Source: Streptomyces roseofulvus
GTDB taxonomy: Bacteria > Actinomycetota > Actinomycetes > Streptomycetales > Streptomycetaceae
Direction: 5' to 3'
Length of the DNA: 64,000 nucleotides
Assembly: GCF_039534915.1 (NCBI RefSeq)
Contig: NZ_BAAAWE010000001.1
Span: 1,550,001 to 1,614,000, forward strand
Positions 56,300 to 64,000 of the stretch are shown here, piece by piece. The position numbers and the translations under genes are program-made. The notes below the pieces were generated by a model that did no database searches, was not told where the DNA came from, and saw only the letters and a list, made by a program, of their open reading frames with translations. Every line of letters starts with the position of its first letter. Position 1 is the stretch's first letter.

Positions 56300-56711
56300 C
56301 CGCGACCACCTCCCGGAAGCTCTCGTAGTGGTCGTCCGTGTAGTACGACTCCCCCTCCCCGCCGGTGACGATGCGGCGGGCCCCGCGGCCGCGTTCGCCG
56401 GGGGTGCGGACCGTGTACTCGTGGTAGTAACCGCGCTCGCGCCGCGGCAGGATCCGCTCGAAGTTGGAGAAGACGGCGCCGTCCCTGGCGTACGGGTAGG
56501 GACCGCCGGCGCGGATCAGGGCGAGCGTGTGCCGGGCCTCCGGCGGCAGCTCCGCCTCGCGGACGGTGGGCAGTCCCGAGGCGCGCGAGGCGGTGGCGGA
56601 GGGGGCGGCGGCGGTGGCGGTGGACGTGCCCGTCCCGGCGGAGCAGCCGGTGAGGAGCAGCGACAGCCCGGCCAAGAGGGCGAGTACCGGCCGGACGCAG
56701 CGAGCGATCAT
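56286..56711 (-). CDS. Lipoprotein guanyl-specific RNase (RNase Sa/N1 family)
   Basis: A 141-residue RNase with a lipoprotein signal (lipobox LTGC, Cys23) and an RNase Sa domain (about 50-141). Catalytic residues of RNase Sa are present: Glu98 (YYHEYTV), Arg113 (ARRIVTG) and His128 (DDHYESF). The disulfide cysteines of secreted RNase Sa are missing. As a lipoprotein it would sit on the outer membrane face. It overlaps the barstar gene by 14 bp. Anchoring is unusual, as most such RNases are freely secreted. Confidence 0.9.
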
Positions 56712-56764
56712 GCCCCGATGCTGTCACCGGCCGCGCGGCTGCGCCCGGGGACGCGCCCGGACGA

Positions 56765-56802
56765 CGGAGGGCGCCGACCGTGCCCGCGGTCGGCGCCCTC
56801 CG
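56765..56802 (-). terminator. Terminator of the SorC-family gene, 16-bp perfect stem
   Basis: The arms 56765-56780 and 56787-56802 are perfectly complementary with a 6-nt loop, between the SorC gene and the RNase gene on the same strand. Confidence 0.82.
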
Positions 56803-56811
56803 GTGCGGTCG

Positions 56812-57870
56812 TCAGCGGCCGCCGGTGCCCGTGTCCGGGTCCGCCCGGTCGAGCGCCGGGCGCGGGGCCGGGCTGAACTCGGTGAGCAGGTAGTCGGCCG
56901 CCGAGCGGTCGGTGACCAGGCTGGTGACGAGGCCGGAGCGGAGCACCGCGCCGATCGCCGCCGCCTTCCGCTGGCCGCCGGCGATGGCGACGACCTCGGG
57001 GATCCGGCGCAGCCGGTCCGCCTCGACGGTGATGCACCGCTCGCCCAGGTCGCGGCCGACCCGGCGGCCCTCGGCGTCGAAGAGGTGCGCGGACATCTCG
57101 GCGGCCACGCCCAGGGAGGCGTAGTGGGCGCGCTCCTCCTCCGACAGCATGTCGTGCACGGTGGAGATGCCGGGCTCCCAGGAGCCGATGGAGACGCAGG
57201 CGACGGTGACCTTGTCGAAGTACTCGAAGGCCCGGGCGATGCCGGTCTGGCTGCGCAGGGCGGCGGCGGTGGCCGGGTCCGGCAGCAGCATGGGCGCGTA
57301 GATGGGGTGGGCCTCGCCGCCGGAGACCTGGGCGGCGCGCCGGACCGCCTCGACCGAGCCGCGCTCGGCGGTCCCGGCGTCGTACACGCCGGTGAGCTGG
57401 ACGACCGTGCACGGGGGCAGCCGGTCGAGGGCGGCCGCCATGTGGATGGTCGAGCGGCCCCAGGCCAGGCCGAGGACGTCGCCCTCGGTGACCAGCTCGC
57501 CGAGCAGGTCGGCGGCGACCTCGCCCAGGTTCTCGGGGTCGGGCGACTCGTCGTCCTCGGCCGGGGACTCCACCACGACGGCGTGGCGGAGCCCGTAACG
57601 GGCGCGCAGCGCGTCGGAGCGTTCGGCGTCCAGCTCGGCCGGTACCCGGATCTCGATGCGTACGAGATCCCGCTCCAGAGCGGTCTCCAGGACCCGGGCC
57701 ACCTTGAAGCGGCTCACGCCGAACTCCTCGGCGATCTGGATCTTGGACTTCCCCTCCAGGTAGAAGCGACGGGCCATGGCCGCCGCCTGCACCAGCTCCG
57801 CGGGGCCCATCCGCAGGGCTGATCGTCCCGCCGACATTCCCGCCACCGCGATCTCCTCACTGCTGTTCAC
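56812..57870 (-). CDS. SorC-family sugar-binding transcriptional regulator
   Basis: A 352-residue regulator with an N-terminal HTH (about 28-68, KSKIQIAEEFGVSRFKVARVLE) and a SorC/DeoR-C-type sugar-phosphate-binding domain (about 85-340, LAWGRSTIHMAAALDRL; VACVSIGSWEPG). It likely senses a phosphosugar; rpe lies divided from it by 121 bp on the same strand. GTG 57870 is the usual family start; GTG 57846 has a better ribosome site (GAGGAG 6 nt upstream) and is a real alternative. Confidence 0.9.
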   Translation of the reverse strand: MNSSEEIAVAGMSAGRSALRMGPAELVQAAAMARRFYLEGKSKIQIAEEFGVSRFKVARVLETALERDLVRIEIRVPAELDAERSDALRARYGLRHAVVVESPAEDDESPDPENLGEVAADLLGELVTEGDVLGLAWGRSTIHMAAALDRLPPCTVVQLTGVYDAGTAERGSVEAVRRAAQVSGGEAHPIYAPMLLPDPATAAALRSQTGIARAFEYFDKVTVACVSIGSWEPGISTVHDMLSEEERAHYASLGVAAEMSAHLFDAEGRRVGRDLGERCITVEADRLRRIPEVVAIAGGQRKAAAIGAVLRSGLVTSLVTDRSAADYLLTEFSPAPRPALDRADPDTGTGGR

Positions 57871-57920
57871 GCACCGCTGTCCACGATCCGTGTTCGTTCA
57901 CACTCTGGACCCGCTGTTCA
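57861..57920. promoter_or_regulatory. Repeated CGCTGTTCA-like boxes at the SorC gene start
   Basis: GCTGTTCAC (57862-57870), CCGCTGTCCA (57874-57883), CCGTGTTCG (57888-57896) and CCGCTGTTCA (57911-57920) recur in one direction around the start. They may be an autoregulatory operator array. Confidence 0.3.
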
Positions 57921-57991
57921 TCCTGTCAGAAACGGCGGGCCTTGATCAGTCCTGTCGGCGGCCCGTCGGACCGCGTTCACCGGCCGGAGGC

Positions 57992-58675
57992 TCAGTGGCC
58001 ACATGCCCAGGCGGCACCGGCCGTGGCGGCGTCCGCCCTGGCCCGCAGCGCGGCCACCGCGGCGGCCGGGTCGGCCGCCCCGTAGACCGCCGAGCCGGCC
58101 ACGAAGACGTCGGCGCCCGCCTCGGCGCAGCGCTCGATGGTCGACTCGGAGACGCCGCCGTCGACCTGGAGCCACAGCTCCAGACCGTGCTTGGCGATCA
58201 GCTCACGGGTGCGGCGGATCTTGGGCAGCATGATGTCGAGGAAGGCCTGGCCGCCGAAGCCGGGCTCGACGGTCATGATGAGCAGCATGTCGAGCTCGGG
58301 GAGCAGGTCCTCGAAGGGCTCGATGGGGGTGGCCGGCTTGAGCGCCATGGAGGCCCTGGCGCCCTTGGCGCGGATCTCCCGGGCGAGCCGGACCGGTGCC
58401 GCGGCGGCCTCCACGTGGAAGGTGACGGAGCCGGCCCCGGCCTCCACGTACTGCGGCGCCCAGCGGTCCGGGTCCTCGATCATCAGGTGGCAGTCGAGGG
58501 GGGTGTCGGTCGCCCGGCTCAGCGACTCGACGATCGGCACGCCCAGCGTCAGGTTGGGCACGAAGTGGTTGTCCATGACGTCGACGTGCAGCCAGTCGGC
58601 GCCGTCGACGGCCTTGGCCTCGTCCGCGAGGCGGGCGAAGTCTGCGGAGAGGATGCTGGGATTGATCTGCGCCAT
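57992..58675 (-). CDS. rpe: Ribulose-phosphate 3-epimerase
   Basis: A 227-residue TIM-barrel epimerase interconverting ribulose-5-phosphate and xylulose-5-phosphate (pentose phosphate pathway; it also draws on the ribBA substrate). Metal/catalytic motifs: [38 protein letters not shown], and [11 protein letters not shown]. The C-terminus AWACGH is short and Cys/His-bearing. ATG 58675. Confidence 0.97.
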   Translation of the reverse strand: MAQINPSILSADFARLADEAKAVDGADWLHVDVMDNHFVPNLTLGVPIVESLSRATDTPLDCHLMIEDPDRWAPQYVEAGAGSVTFHVEAAAAPVRLAREIRAKGARASMALKPATPIEPFEDLLPELDMLLIMTVEPGFGGQAFLDIMLPKIRRTRELIAKHGLELWLQVDGGVSESTIERCAEAGADVFVAGSAVYGAADPAAAVAALRARADAATAGAAWACGH

Positions 58676-58771
58676 GAGCCAAGCCTGCCACGTTCTTGGG
58701 GACTTCTTTGCCGCGAACCGGTCCGCGGCCCTTCCGGCACCGGACGTACGGGTACGGACCAGCGGAAACCG

Positions 58772-60184
58772 TCAGGCGGTCCGGCGGATCAGTGCCAGAT
58801 ACATGGCGTCCGTACCGTGCAGATGCGGCCACAGCTGGACGTCGGGGCCGTCTCCGAGGTCGTCGACGCCGGGGAAGTACGGGCGGGCGTCGATCAGCTC
58901 GCCGCCGCCGAGCTTCTTGAGGACGTCGTCGACGACGACCCGGGTCTCGGCGAGGTGCGGCGAGCAGGTCGCGTAACCGACGACTCCGCCGACCCTGACG
59001 GCCTTCAGCGCCTCGGTGAGCAGTCCGCGCTGGAGCGGGCCGAAGCCGTCGAGGTCCTCGGGGCGGCGGCGCCAGCGGGCCTCGGGGCGGCGGCGCAGCG
59101 CGCCGAGCCCGGAGCAGGGCACGTCGACGAGGACCCGGTCGAAGGAGCCCTCGCGCCACGGCGGGCGGGTGCCGTCGGCGGCGATGACCTGGTACGGGCC
59201 GGGGTTGCCGGCCAGCGCGCGCTCGACCAGCCGGGCGCGGTGCGGCTGCTTCTCGGAGGCGAGCAGGGCGGCGCCGCGCTCGGCGGCCAGCGCGCCGAGC
59301 AGGGCGGCCTTGCCGCCGGGGCCCGCGCAGCCGTCGAGCCAGCGGGTGTCGGGGCCGTCCAGCGGCGCGTTCGCCAGGGCGATCGCGACGAGCTGGCTGC
59401 CCTCGTCCTGGACGCCGGCCCGGCCGTCCCGGACGGCCTCGATGGCGCCGGGCTCGCCGCCGTCGGTGAGCCGCAGGGCGTACGGCGACCAGCGCCCCGG
59501 CTCGGTCTCGGCCGCGCCGGCCAGCTCCTCGACCGTGGACCGGCCGGGCCGGGCGACCAGGGTGACCTCGGGCCGCTCGTTGTCGGCCGCCAGGAGCGCC
59601 TCGATGCCGGCGCGGCCGCCGCCGAGGGCGTCCCAGAGTGCGGAGACCACCCAGCGGGGGTGGGAGTGCATGACGGCGAGGTGGTCCTCGGCGTCCTTCT
59701 CGTACGGCGGGGCGACCTCGGCCAGCCAGGCGTCCAGGTCCTGCCGCGTGATCTTCCGCAGGACGGCGTTGACGAACTTCGCCCGGCCCTCGCCCAGCAC
59801 CGCCCGGGCCAGCTCGACGGTGGCGGAGACGGCGGCGTGCGGCGGGATCCGGGTGCCGAGCAGCTGGTGCGCGCCGAGCGACAGCACGTCGAGCACCGGC
59901 GGGTCGACCTCGCGCAGCGGCCGGTCGACGCAGGCCGCGATGATCGCGTCGTACGTCCCCTGGCGCCGCAGCGTCCCGTAGACCAGCTCGGTCGCGAGCG
60001 CCGCGTCCCGCGCCTCGAAGCCCTCCTTCTCGCGCGCCTTGCGCAGCAGCGGCGGCAGGACGAGGTTGGCGTACGCGTCCCGCTCGTCGACCGCCCGCAG
60101 CACCTCGAAGGCGAGCATCCGCACGGGGTCCTTCTTGGGCCGGCGGTGGGGCTTGGGGGGACGGCGACGTGCCTGCTCGCTCAA
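58772..60184 (-). CDS. rsmB: 16S rRNA (cytosine-967 C5)-methyltransferase RsmB
   Basis: A 470-residue enzyme with an N-terminal NusB-like RNA-binding domain (about 20-150) and a C-terminal Rossmann methyltransferase: SAM site DGCAGPGGKA (284-293), and the two catalytic cysteines Cys357 (VPCSGLGALRR) and Cys407 (ATCSPHLAET). The start is TTG 60184 with GGAG 5 nt upstream. It sits in the conserved rpe-rsmB-fmt-priA block, 58 bp after a small gene. Confidence 0.95.
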   Translation of the reverse strand: MSEQARRRPPKPHRRPKKDPVRMLAFEVLRAVDERDAYANLVLPPLLRKAREKEGFEARDAALATELVYGTLRRQGTYDAIIAACVDRPLREVDPPVLDVLSLGAHQLLGTRIPPHAAVSATVELARAVLGEGRAKFVNAVLRKITRQDLDAWLAEVAPPYEKDAEDHLAVMHSHPRWVVSALWDALGGGRAGIEALLAADNERPEVTLVARPGRSTVEELAGAAETEPGRWSPYALRLTDGGEPGAIEAVRDGRAGVQDEGSQLVAIALANAPLDGPDTRWLDGCAGPGGKAALLGALAAERGAALLASEKQPHRARLVERALAGNPGPYQVIAADGTRPPWREGSFDRVLVDVPCSGLGALRRRPEARWRRRPEDLDGFGPLQRGLLTEALKAVRVGGVVGYATCSPHLAETRVVVDDVLKKLGGGELIDARPYFPGVDDLGDGPDVQLWPHLHGTDAMYLALIRRTA

Positions 60185-60242
60185 AGGTGCTCCGCGTGAC
60201 GAAATGAGGGGTCGAACCCACCCAGCCTACGTCCGCCGCCCC

Positions 60243-60581
60243 CTACCGGGGAAAACGCCCCTGGCGCACGGCCCACGCCTCGGCCGCGAGCAGGCAGCGG
60301 ACGGGCGCGGTGCCGCCGCCGTCCGCCTCGAAGGCGAGGAGCACGGGCGGCTCCTCGCCGGTGCTCCGGACGACCTCGGCCCGCTCCTCCGCCGTGGGCT
60401 CGCGGAAGACCGGGTCCATGAAGGCCGTCGGGCACCGGAGGTAGAGCACGTCCGTCAGCTCCACCTCGAGCCCGTGGTGGTACGTGAGGTCCGCCCCGGC
60501 GGCCAGGGTGAGCCGGCTGCCGTCGAAGCGGCGGAGCTCCCAGGCCTCCCACGGGCCGTCGGGCAGCGGCAGCCGGGTCAC
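60243..60581 (-). CDS. Small conserved protein coupled to fmt
   Basis: A 112-residue soluble protein ([39 protein letters not shown]), beta-rich, no signal. The GTG start overlaps the fmt stop (GTGA), which supports coupled translation. No known domain recognised; the location between fmt and rsmB is conserved from memory, and function is unknown. Confidence 0.72.
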   Translation of the reverse strand: MTRLPLPDGPWEAWELRRFDGSRLTLAAGADLTYHHGLEVELTDVLYLRCPTAFMDPVFREPTAEERAEVVRSTGEEPPVLLAFEADGGGTAPVRCLLAAEAWAVRQGRFPR

Positions 60582-61510
60582 GCGCCGAGGCGCTCGCCGG
60601 GGGCGATGCGGACGCCGCGGGCCCAGTCGGCGGCCTTCATGGGCTTCTTGCCCTGCGGCTGGACCCACAGGAGCTCGACGGCGTACGAACCGGTGCCCGC
60701 GAACACGTTGTTCTTGCCGGCCGCCAGCTCGCCGGGGGCGAGGTCGGCCCGGTCGGGGACGGGGGCGGCCTGGATCAGCTTCAGGCGCTCACCGCGGAAC
60801 AGGGTCCAGGCGCCGGGGGCCGGGGTGCAGCCGCGGATCACCCGGTCGACGCGGAGGGCGGGGGCGGCGAAGTCGACGTGGGCGTCCTCGACCTCGATCT
60901 TCGGGGCGAGGGTGATGCCGTCGGCGGGCTGCGGGACGGCCTTGAGCGTGCCGTCCTCGATGCCGTCCATGGTCGCCGACAGCAGCCCGGCGCCCGCGAA
61001 GGCGAGCCGGGTGAGGAGGTCGCCGCTGGTGTCGGTGGGGCGGATCTCCTCGGTGATCACGCCGTAGACCGGGCCGGAGTCCAGGCCCTTCTCGATCTGG
61101 AAGGTGCTCGCCCCGGTCACCTCGTCGCCCGCCATCAGCGCGTGCTGCACCGGCGCCGCGCCGCGCCAGGCGGGCAGCAGCGAGAAGTGCAGGTTGACCC
61201 AGCCGTGCGCCGGGATGTCGAGGGCCTTCTGCGGCAGCAGCGCGCCGTAGGCGACGACCGGGCAGCAGTCCGGGGCGATCTCGCGCAGCCGGGCGAGGAA
61301 GTCCTCGTCGCGCGGGTGGGCCGGCCGCAGGATCTCGATGCCCTCCTCCTCGGCCCGCTGCGCGACCGGGCTGGCGACGAGGCGCCGGCCGCGGCCCGCG
61401 GGCGCGTCCGGCCGGGTGACCACGGCCGCGACCTCGTGGCGGCCGGAGGCGAGCAGGGCGTCCAGGGCGGGGACGGCGACCTCGGGGGTGCCTGCGAAGA
61501 CCAGCTTCAT
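60578..61510 (-). CDS. fmt: Methionyl-tRNA formyltransferase
   Basis: A 310-residue enzyme formylating initiator Met-tRNA. The N-terminal formyltransferase fold has the catalytic residues Asn106, His108 ([12 protein letters not shown]) and Asp144 (GLDSGPVYG), matching the E. coli numbering. The C-terminal OB-fold (about 205-305) binds tRNA. ATG 61510. Divergent from an HTH-protein gene. Confidence 0.97.
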   Translation of the reverse strand: MKLVFAGTPEVAVPALDALLASGRHEVAAVVTRPDAPAGRGRRLVASPVAQRAEEEGIEILRPAHPRDEDFLARLREIAPDCCPVVAYGALLPQKALDIPAHGWVNLHFSLLPAWRGAAPVQHALMAGDEVTGASTFQIEKGLDSGPVYGVITEEIRPTDTSGDLLTRLAFAGAGLLSATMDGIEDGTLKAVPQPADGITLAPKIEVEDAHVDFAAPALRVDRVIRGCTPAPGAWTLFRGERLKLIQAAPVPDRADLAPGELAAGKNNVFAGTGSYAVELLWVQPQGKKPMKAADWARGVRIAPGERLGA

Positions 61511-61734
61511 GGGTGGCGACTGCCTGTCTGTCCGGGGGCGTTGCGGGCGACGCACCAGTCTAGGCGTCCGGCCGGGAGGGGGCGTACGCGGCGGCGAGCG
61601 CCCCGCGCATATGCGTGTACGCCCCCGCAGCGTGACCCAACTCCCGGTGGCGCGTTGGTCAAGAGAGATTGACCGTATCGGGCCGCCGTCCCCCTGCGGC
61701 ACGCCCTTCCATCGCCGGTTCGAGAGGCTTTCAC

Positions 61735-62250
61735 ATGGCCGACCACGCAACCCACGACGCCCAAGCCCGGGCGAGCCTGCATCTGTTGGTGCGGGACATC
61801 GAGCGGGTCCGGCGGCAGGTGGACGCACTGCGCACGCTCACGGCCCAGCTGGGCAATGTCTACCGCCCTCGCCGCTCCGGCCCGTCCACGGGCTTCGTCG
61901 TCTACGGCCGCGCGCCCGCCCCCACCGTACGGCTCGCCCAGGAGCTCCGCGACAGCGTCGAGACCCTGGTGACCGCCGCCGTCGAGTTCGACCGCTCCCT
62001 CGGCTTCTCCTGGGACGCCGTGGGCTCCGCGCTCGGCGTCACCAAGCAGGCCGTCCACCGCCGTTACGGTGCCCGCCGGGCGCCCCAGCAGCCCGTGGTG
62101 GAGCCGGAGCGCGGCGCCGAGGCGGGCGTGACCCGCACGCTGCCGTCGGTGCCGGCCGCCCGCTCGATGCCGCCGCAGCCCACCTCGGGGAGCGCCACCC
62201 TCCGCGACGAGCCCCGCTCGCCCGTCTTCCCCAGCCCGCGCAACGGCTGA
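61735..62250 (+). CDS. HTH-containing conserved actinobacterial protein
   Basis: A 171-residue protein: a helical N-terminus ([22 protein letters not shown], likely coiled coil), a middle region with an HTH (about 90-112, [19 protein letters not shown]) and an Ala/Pro-rich tail. The HTH resembles those in many small Streptomyces regulators. ATG 61735 with GAGAGG upstream. Targets unknown. Confidence 0.8.
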   Translation: MADHATHDAQARASLHLLVRDIERVRRQVDALRTLTAQLGNVYRPRRSGPSTGFVVYGRAPAPTVRLAQELRDSVETLVTAAVEFDRSLGFSWDAVGSALGVTKQAVHRRYGARRAPQQPVVEPERGAEAGVTRTLPSVPAARSMPPQPTSGSATLRDEPRSPVFPSPRNG

Positions 62251-62261
62251 CCTCGCGGAGC

Positions 62262-62310
62262 CGACGACCGGCCGCCACCCCCTGGCCGAAGGGGGCGGCG
62301 GCCGTCGTCG
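62262..62310. terminator. Long bidirectional hairpin
   Basis: A stem of about 20 bp between 62262 and 62310 with one bulge and one mismatch, in the 81-bp gap between two convergent genes. Confidence 0.75.
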
Positions 62311-62331
62311 TACCCGGCGCTCCGCCGGGCG

Positions 62332-64000
62332 TCAGCCGATGTCGGGCGGGTCCACCCTGATCCGGACGGTGTCGCCGGTGCCGCGCGCCTGGCGGCTCGC
62401 CCGGGCGTGCTTGAGGGCCTGCGCGAGGGCCGCGCCGCTGCCCGGCGGCACCCGGACCAGGGCGCGCTCCCACTGCTCGCCGGGCGGCGGGTCGCCGGGC
62501 CGGCGGGCGGAGCCGGGGCGGACGACCGGCAGCGGCACCGGCCCGAGGATCTCCGCGTCCATCGGCAGTGCGGCGGCCGCCAGGAAGGTCTCCACGGACT
62601 CGGGCGGACCGCTCACCGCGGCCATCCGGGAGACCGGCGGGAAGCCCAGCTCGGCGCGCTCGGCCAGCTCCCGCTGGGCGTGCCCCACCGGGTCCCAGCG
62701 GACCAGGGCCTGCACCGGCCGGAGCGTCGGCTCGGCGACCACCACCACGGTGCCGCCCTCCTCCTGCCCCCGGACCAGGGAGGCCGCGTCCATCCAGCGG
62801 CGCAGCGCCTCCTCGCCGGCCCGCAGGTCGGGGCGGCCGAGCAGCGCCCAGCCGTCGAGCAGCAGCGCCGCCGCGTAGCCGCCGTCGGCGACCGGTTCGG
62901 CGCCGGGGGTGGAGACGACCAGGGCGGGACGGTCCGGGACCCGGTCCAGGACGTGGTCGCGTCCGGAGGTCCGCACCGGCACGGCGGGGAAGGCCCGGCC
63001 CAGCTCCTCCGCCGTCCGCCGGGCGCCGACCACCTGGGCGCGCAGCCGGGTCGAGCCGCACGCCTCGCAGTGCCAGGCCGGGGCCTCGCGCCCGCACCAG
63101 CCGCAGTGCAGCTCGCGCTGGTCGGGCGCCTCCAGCGGTCCGGCGCAGTGGCGGCAGCGGGCGGGCGTCCGGCACTGCTGGCAGGCGAGCCGGGGCACGT
63201 ACCCCCGGCGGGGCACCTGGATCAGGACCGGGCCGGTGCGCAGCCCGTCCCGGAGGGTCTCCCAGGCGAGCGACGGCAGCCGGGCGGCCCGCGCGGCGCC
63301 GTCCCGGGCGAGGAGGTCGTCGCCGACGGTACGGACGAGGGGCGCGGCCCGGCGGACCTGGTCGCGGCTCGCGGCGAGCGGCCGGGCCCAGCCGGACTCG
63401 ACGAGCTGCGCGGCCTCGACGGTGCAGCCGGTGGAGCCGAGGAGGAAGGCGCACCGGTCGTGGGCGGCGCGCAGCAGCAGCACCTCGCGGGCGTGCGGCT
63501 GGGGGGCGTGCGGGTCGCTGTGGCTGCCGTCGCCGTCGTCCCAGACGACGGCCAGCCCCAGGTCCCTGACCGGCGCGAACATGGCGGCCCGGGTGCCGAC
63601 GACGGCCCGCACCGAGCCGCGTCGCACGGCGAGCCACTGCCCGTACCGCTTCTCCGGCCCGGCCTCGGCGGTGAGCACCGCGTGCCGTCCCTCCCCCAGG
63701 ACGGCGGTGAGCGCCGCGTCGACCCGCCCGACGGCCCGCCCGTCGGGCACGACGACGAGGGCGCCCCGCCCGGAGGCGAGGGTGGCGGCCACCGCGCGGG
63801 CGATCTCCTCGGCCCAGTGCGGCCCCGGCAGCGCCGTCCAGACCGCCCGCGGCGTCCCGCCGCGGGCCAGCGACTCCAGGAACGCGGCTCCCTGCTCGTA
63901 CCGCCCCCAGCTGCCCGCGGCGGGCGGCGGGGGCGGCGGCAGCGGGGCGGGCGAGGAACGGCGCTCGGCGGCCGCGCTGCGCGGCGGCACGGCGAGCTGG
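62332..64000 (-). CDS. priA: Primosomal protein N' (PriA), helicase-dead type, 3' part
   Basis: The frame runs to the right edge without a start, so the N-terminal DNA-binding part is outside. What is visible is the helicase-like and C-terminal region. Zinc cysteines are kept (CQQCRTPARCRHCAGPL; CGWCGREAP; CEACGSTR). The Walker A site is absent (AVWTALPGPHWAEEI where GxxGSGKT should be) and the DEAH box reads VVWDDGDGSHSD. Actinobacterial PriA proteins are known to lack a detectable helicase site and may act only as a replication-restart loader. Confidence 0.93.
   Translation of the reverse strand, partial: QLAVPPRSAAAERRSSPAPLPPPPPPAAGSWGRYEQGAAFLESLARGGTPRAVWTALPGPHWAEEIARAVAATLASGRGALVVVPDGRAVGRVDAALTAVLGEGRHAVLTAEAGPEKRYGQWLAVRRGSVRAVVGTRAAMFAPVRDLGLAVVWDDGDGSHSDPHAPQPHAREVLLLRAAHDRCAFLLGSTGCTVEAAQLVESGWARPLAASRDQVRRAAPLVRTVGDDLLARDGAARAARLPSLAWETLRDGLRTGPVLIQVPRRGYVPRLACQQCRTPARCRHCAGPLEAPDQRELHCGWCGREAPAWHCEACGSTRLRAQVVGARRTAEELGRAFPAVPVRTSGRDHVLDRVPDRPALVVSTPGAEPVADGGYAAALLLDGWALLGRPDLRAGEEALRRWMDAASLVRGQEEGGTVVVVAEPTLRPVQALVRWDPVGHAQRELAERAELGFPPVSRMAAVSGPPESVETFLAAAALPMDAEILGPVPLPVVRPGSARRPGDPPPGEQWERALVRVPPGSGAALAQALKHARASRQARGTGDTVRIRVDPPDIG

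Noticed and set aside
60190..60230. tRNA-like GGTCGAACCC segment
   Set aside because: No acceptor stem, D-arm or anticodon arm can be built around it.

Overview
The window is a very GC-rich, gene-dense stretch of an actinomycete chromosome, almost certainly a Streptomyces. The evidence is codon use with G/C at third positions, many GTG/TTG starts and 4-bp GTGA/ATGA overlaps, rbpA behind a sigma-R-type promoter, an actinobacterial helicase-dead PriA, a polyprenol-phosphate-mannose synthase, a secreted multi-domain chitinase, and hairpin terminators without U-tracts. From memory, the gene order rbpA-fxsA-ppm ... hisG-hisE-ribH ... chitinase ... guaB1-like ... rpe-rsmB-fmt-priA follows a conserved block of the S. 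coelicolor chromosome. Most of the window is therefore core genome; I could not check this by alignment.

Layout. 1-5.2 kb: two GT4 glycosyltransferases in a translationally coupled set that runs off the left edge, a GTGCCG-rich degenerate repeat tract, a HEAT-repeat protein and an ankyrin protein. 5.5-7.4 kb: a tiny membrane protein followed by an FtsK/TraB-like protein whose P-loop lacks its lysine. 7.5-12 kb: a YczR-type MocR regulator divergent from YczE, then a glycerophosphodiester phosphodiesterase and an Atg22-like MFS protein. 12.1-16.7 kb: rbpA, fxsA, the mannose-phosphate synthase, and an amidohydrolase with its Lrp-type regulator. 16.9-20.5 kb: small conserved proteins and a phosphotransferase paired with an AttH-like protein.

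20.7-26.4 kb is the least conventional part. It is a one-strand operon: type II thioesterase, ECF S protein, T protein, fused A-A' ATPase, and glutamine-dependent asparagine-synthetase-like amidotransferase. There is no NRPS or PKS beside it. 26.6-34.2 kb: a Tat-exported C39-like peptidase, a uridine-kinase-like P-loop protein, a likely small RNA, a TPR/AAA+ CbxX protein, two CNNM/CBS membrane proteins and a PH-domain protein. 34.2-39.9 kb: riboflavin genes ribD-ribE-ribM-ribBA-ribH run into hisE-hisG, all behind an FMN riboswitch. 40-47.5 kb: chitinase with classic chitin-responsive direct repeats, a ROK repressor divergent from an MFS exporter, a uracil-type permease and a DUF5995 protein.

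47.6-53 kb looks like a lysine-catabolic locus. A DavB-like lysine monooxygenase and a DavA-like 5-aminovaleramide amidase sit beside an amino-acid permease-Lrp pair. Both control regions carry three TTGCG boxes with nearly the same spacing. 53.3-57.9 kb: an SGNH hydrolase, a GuaB1-type IMPDH/GMP-reductase-like enzyme with a structured leader, a lipoprotein RNase overlapping a barstar inhibitor, and a SorC regulator. 58-64 kb: rpe, rsmB, a small protein, fmt, an HTH protein and the 3' part of priA.

There are no rRNA or tRNA genes, insertion sequences, prophage or CRISPR arrays that I can see.
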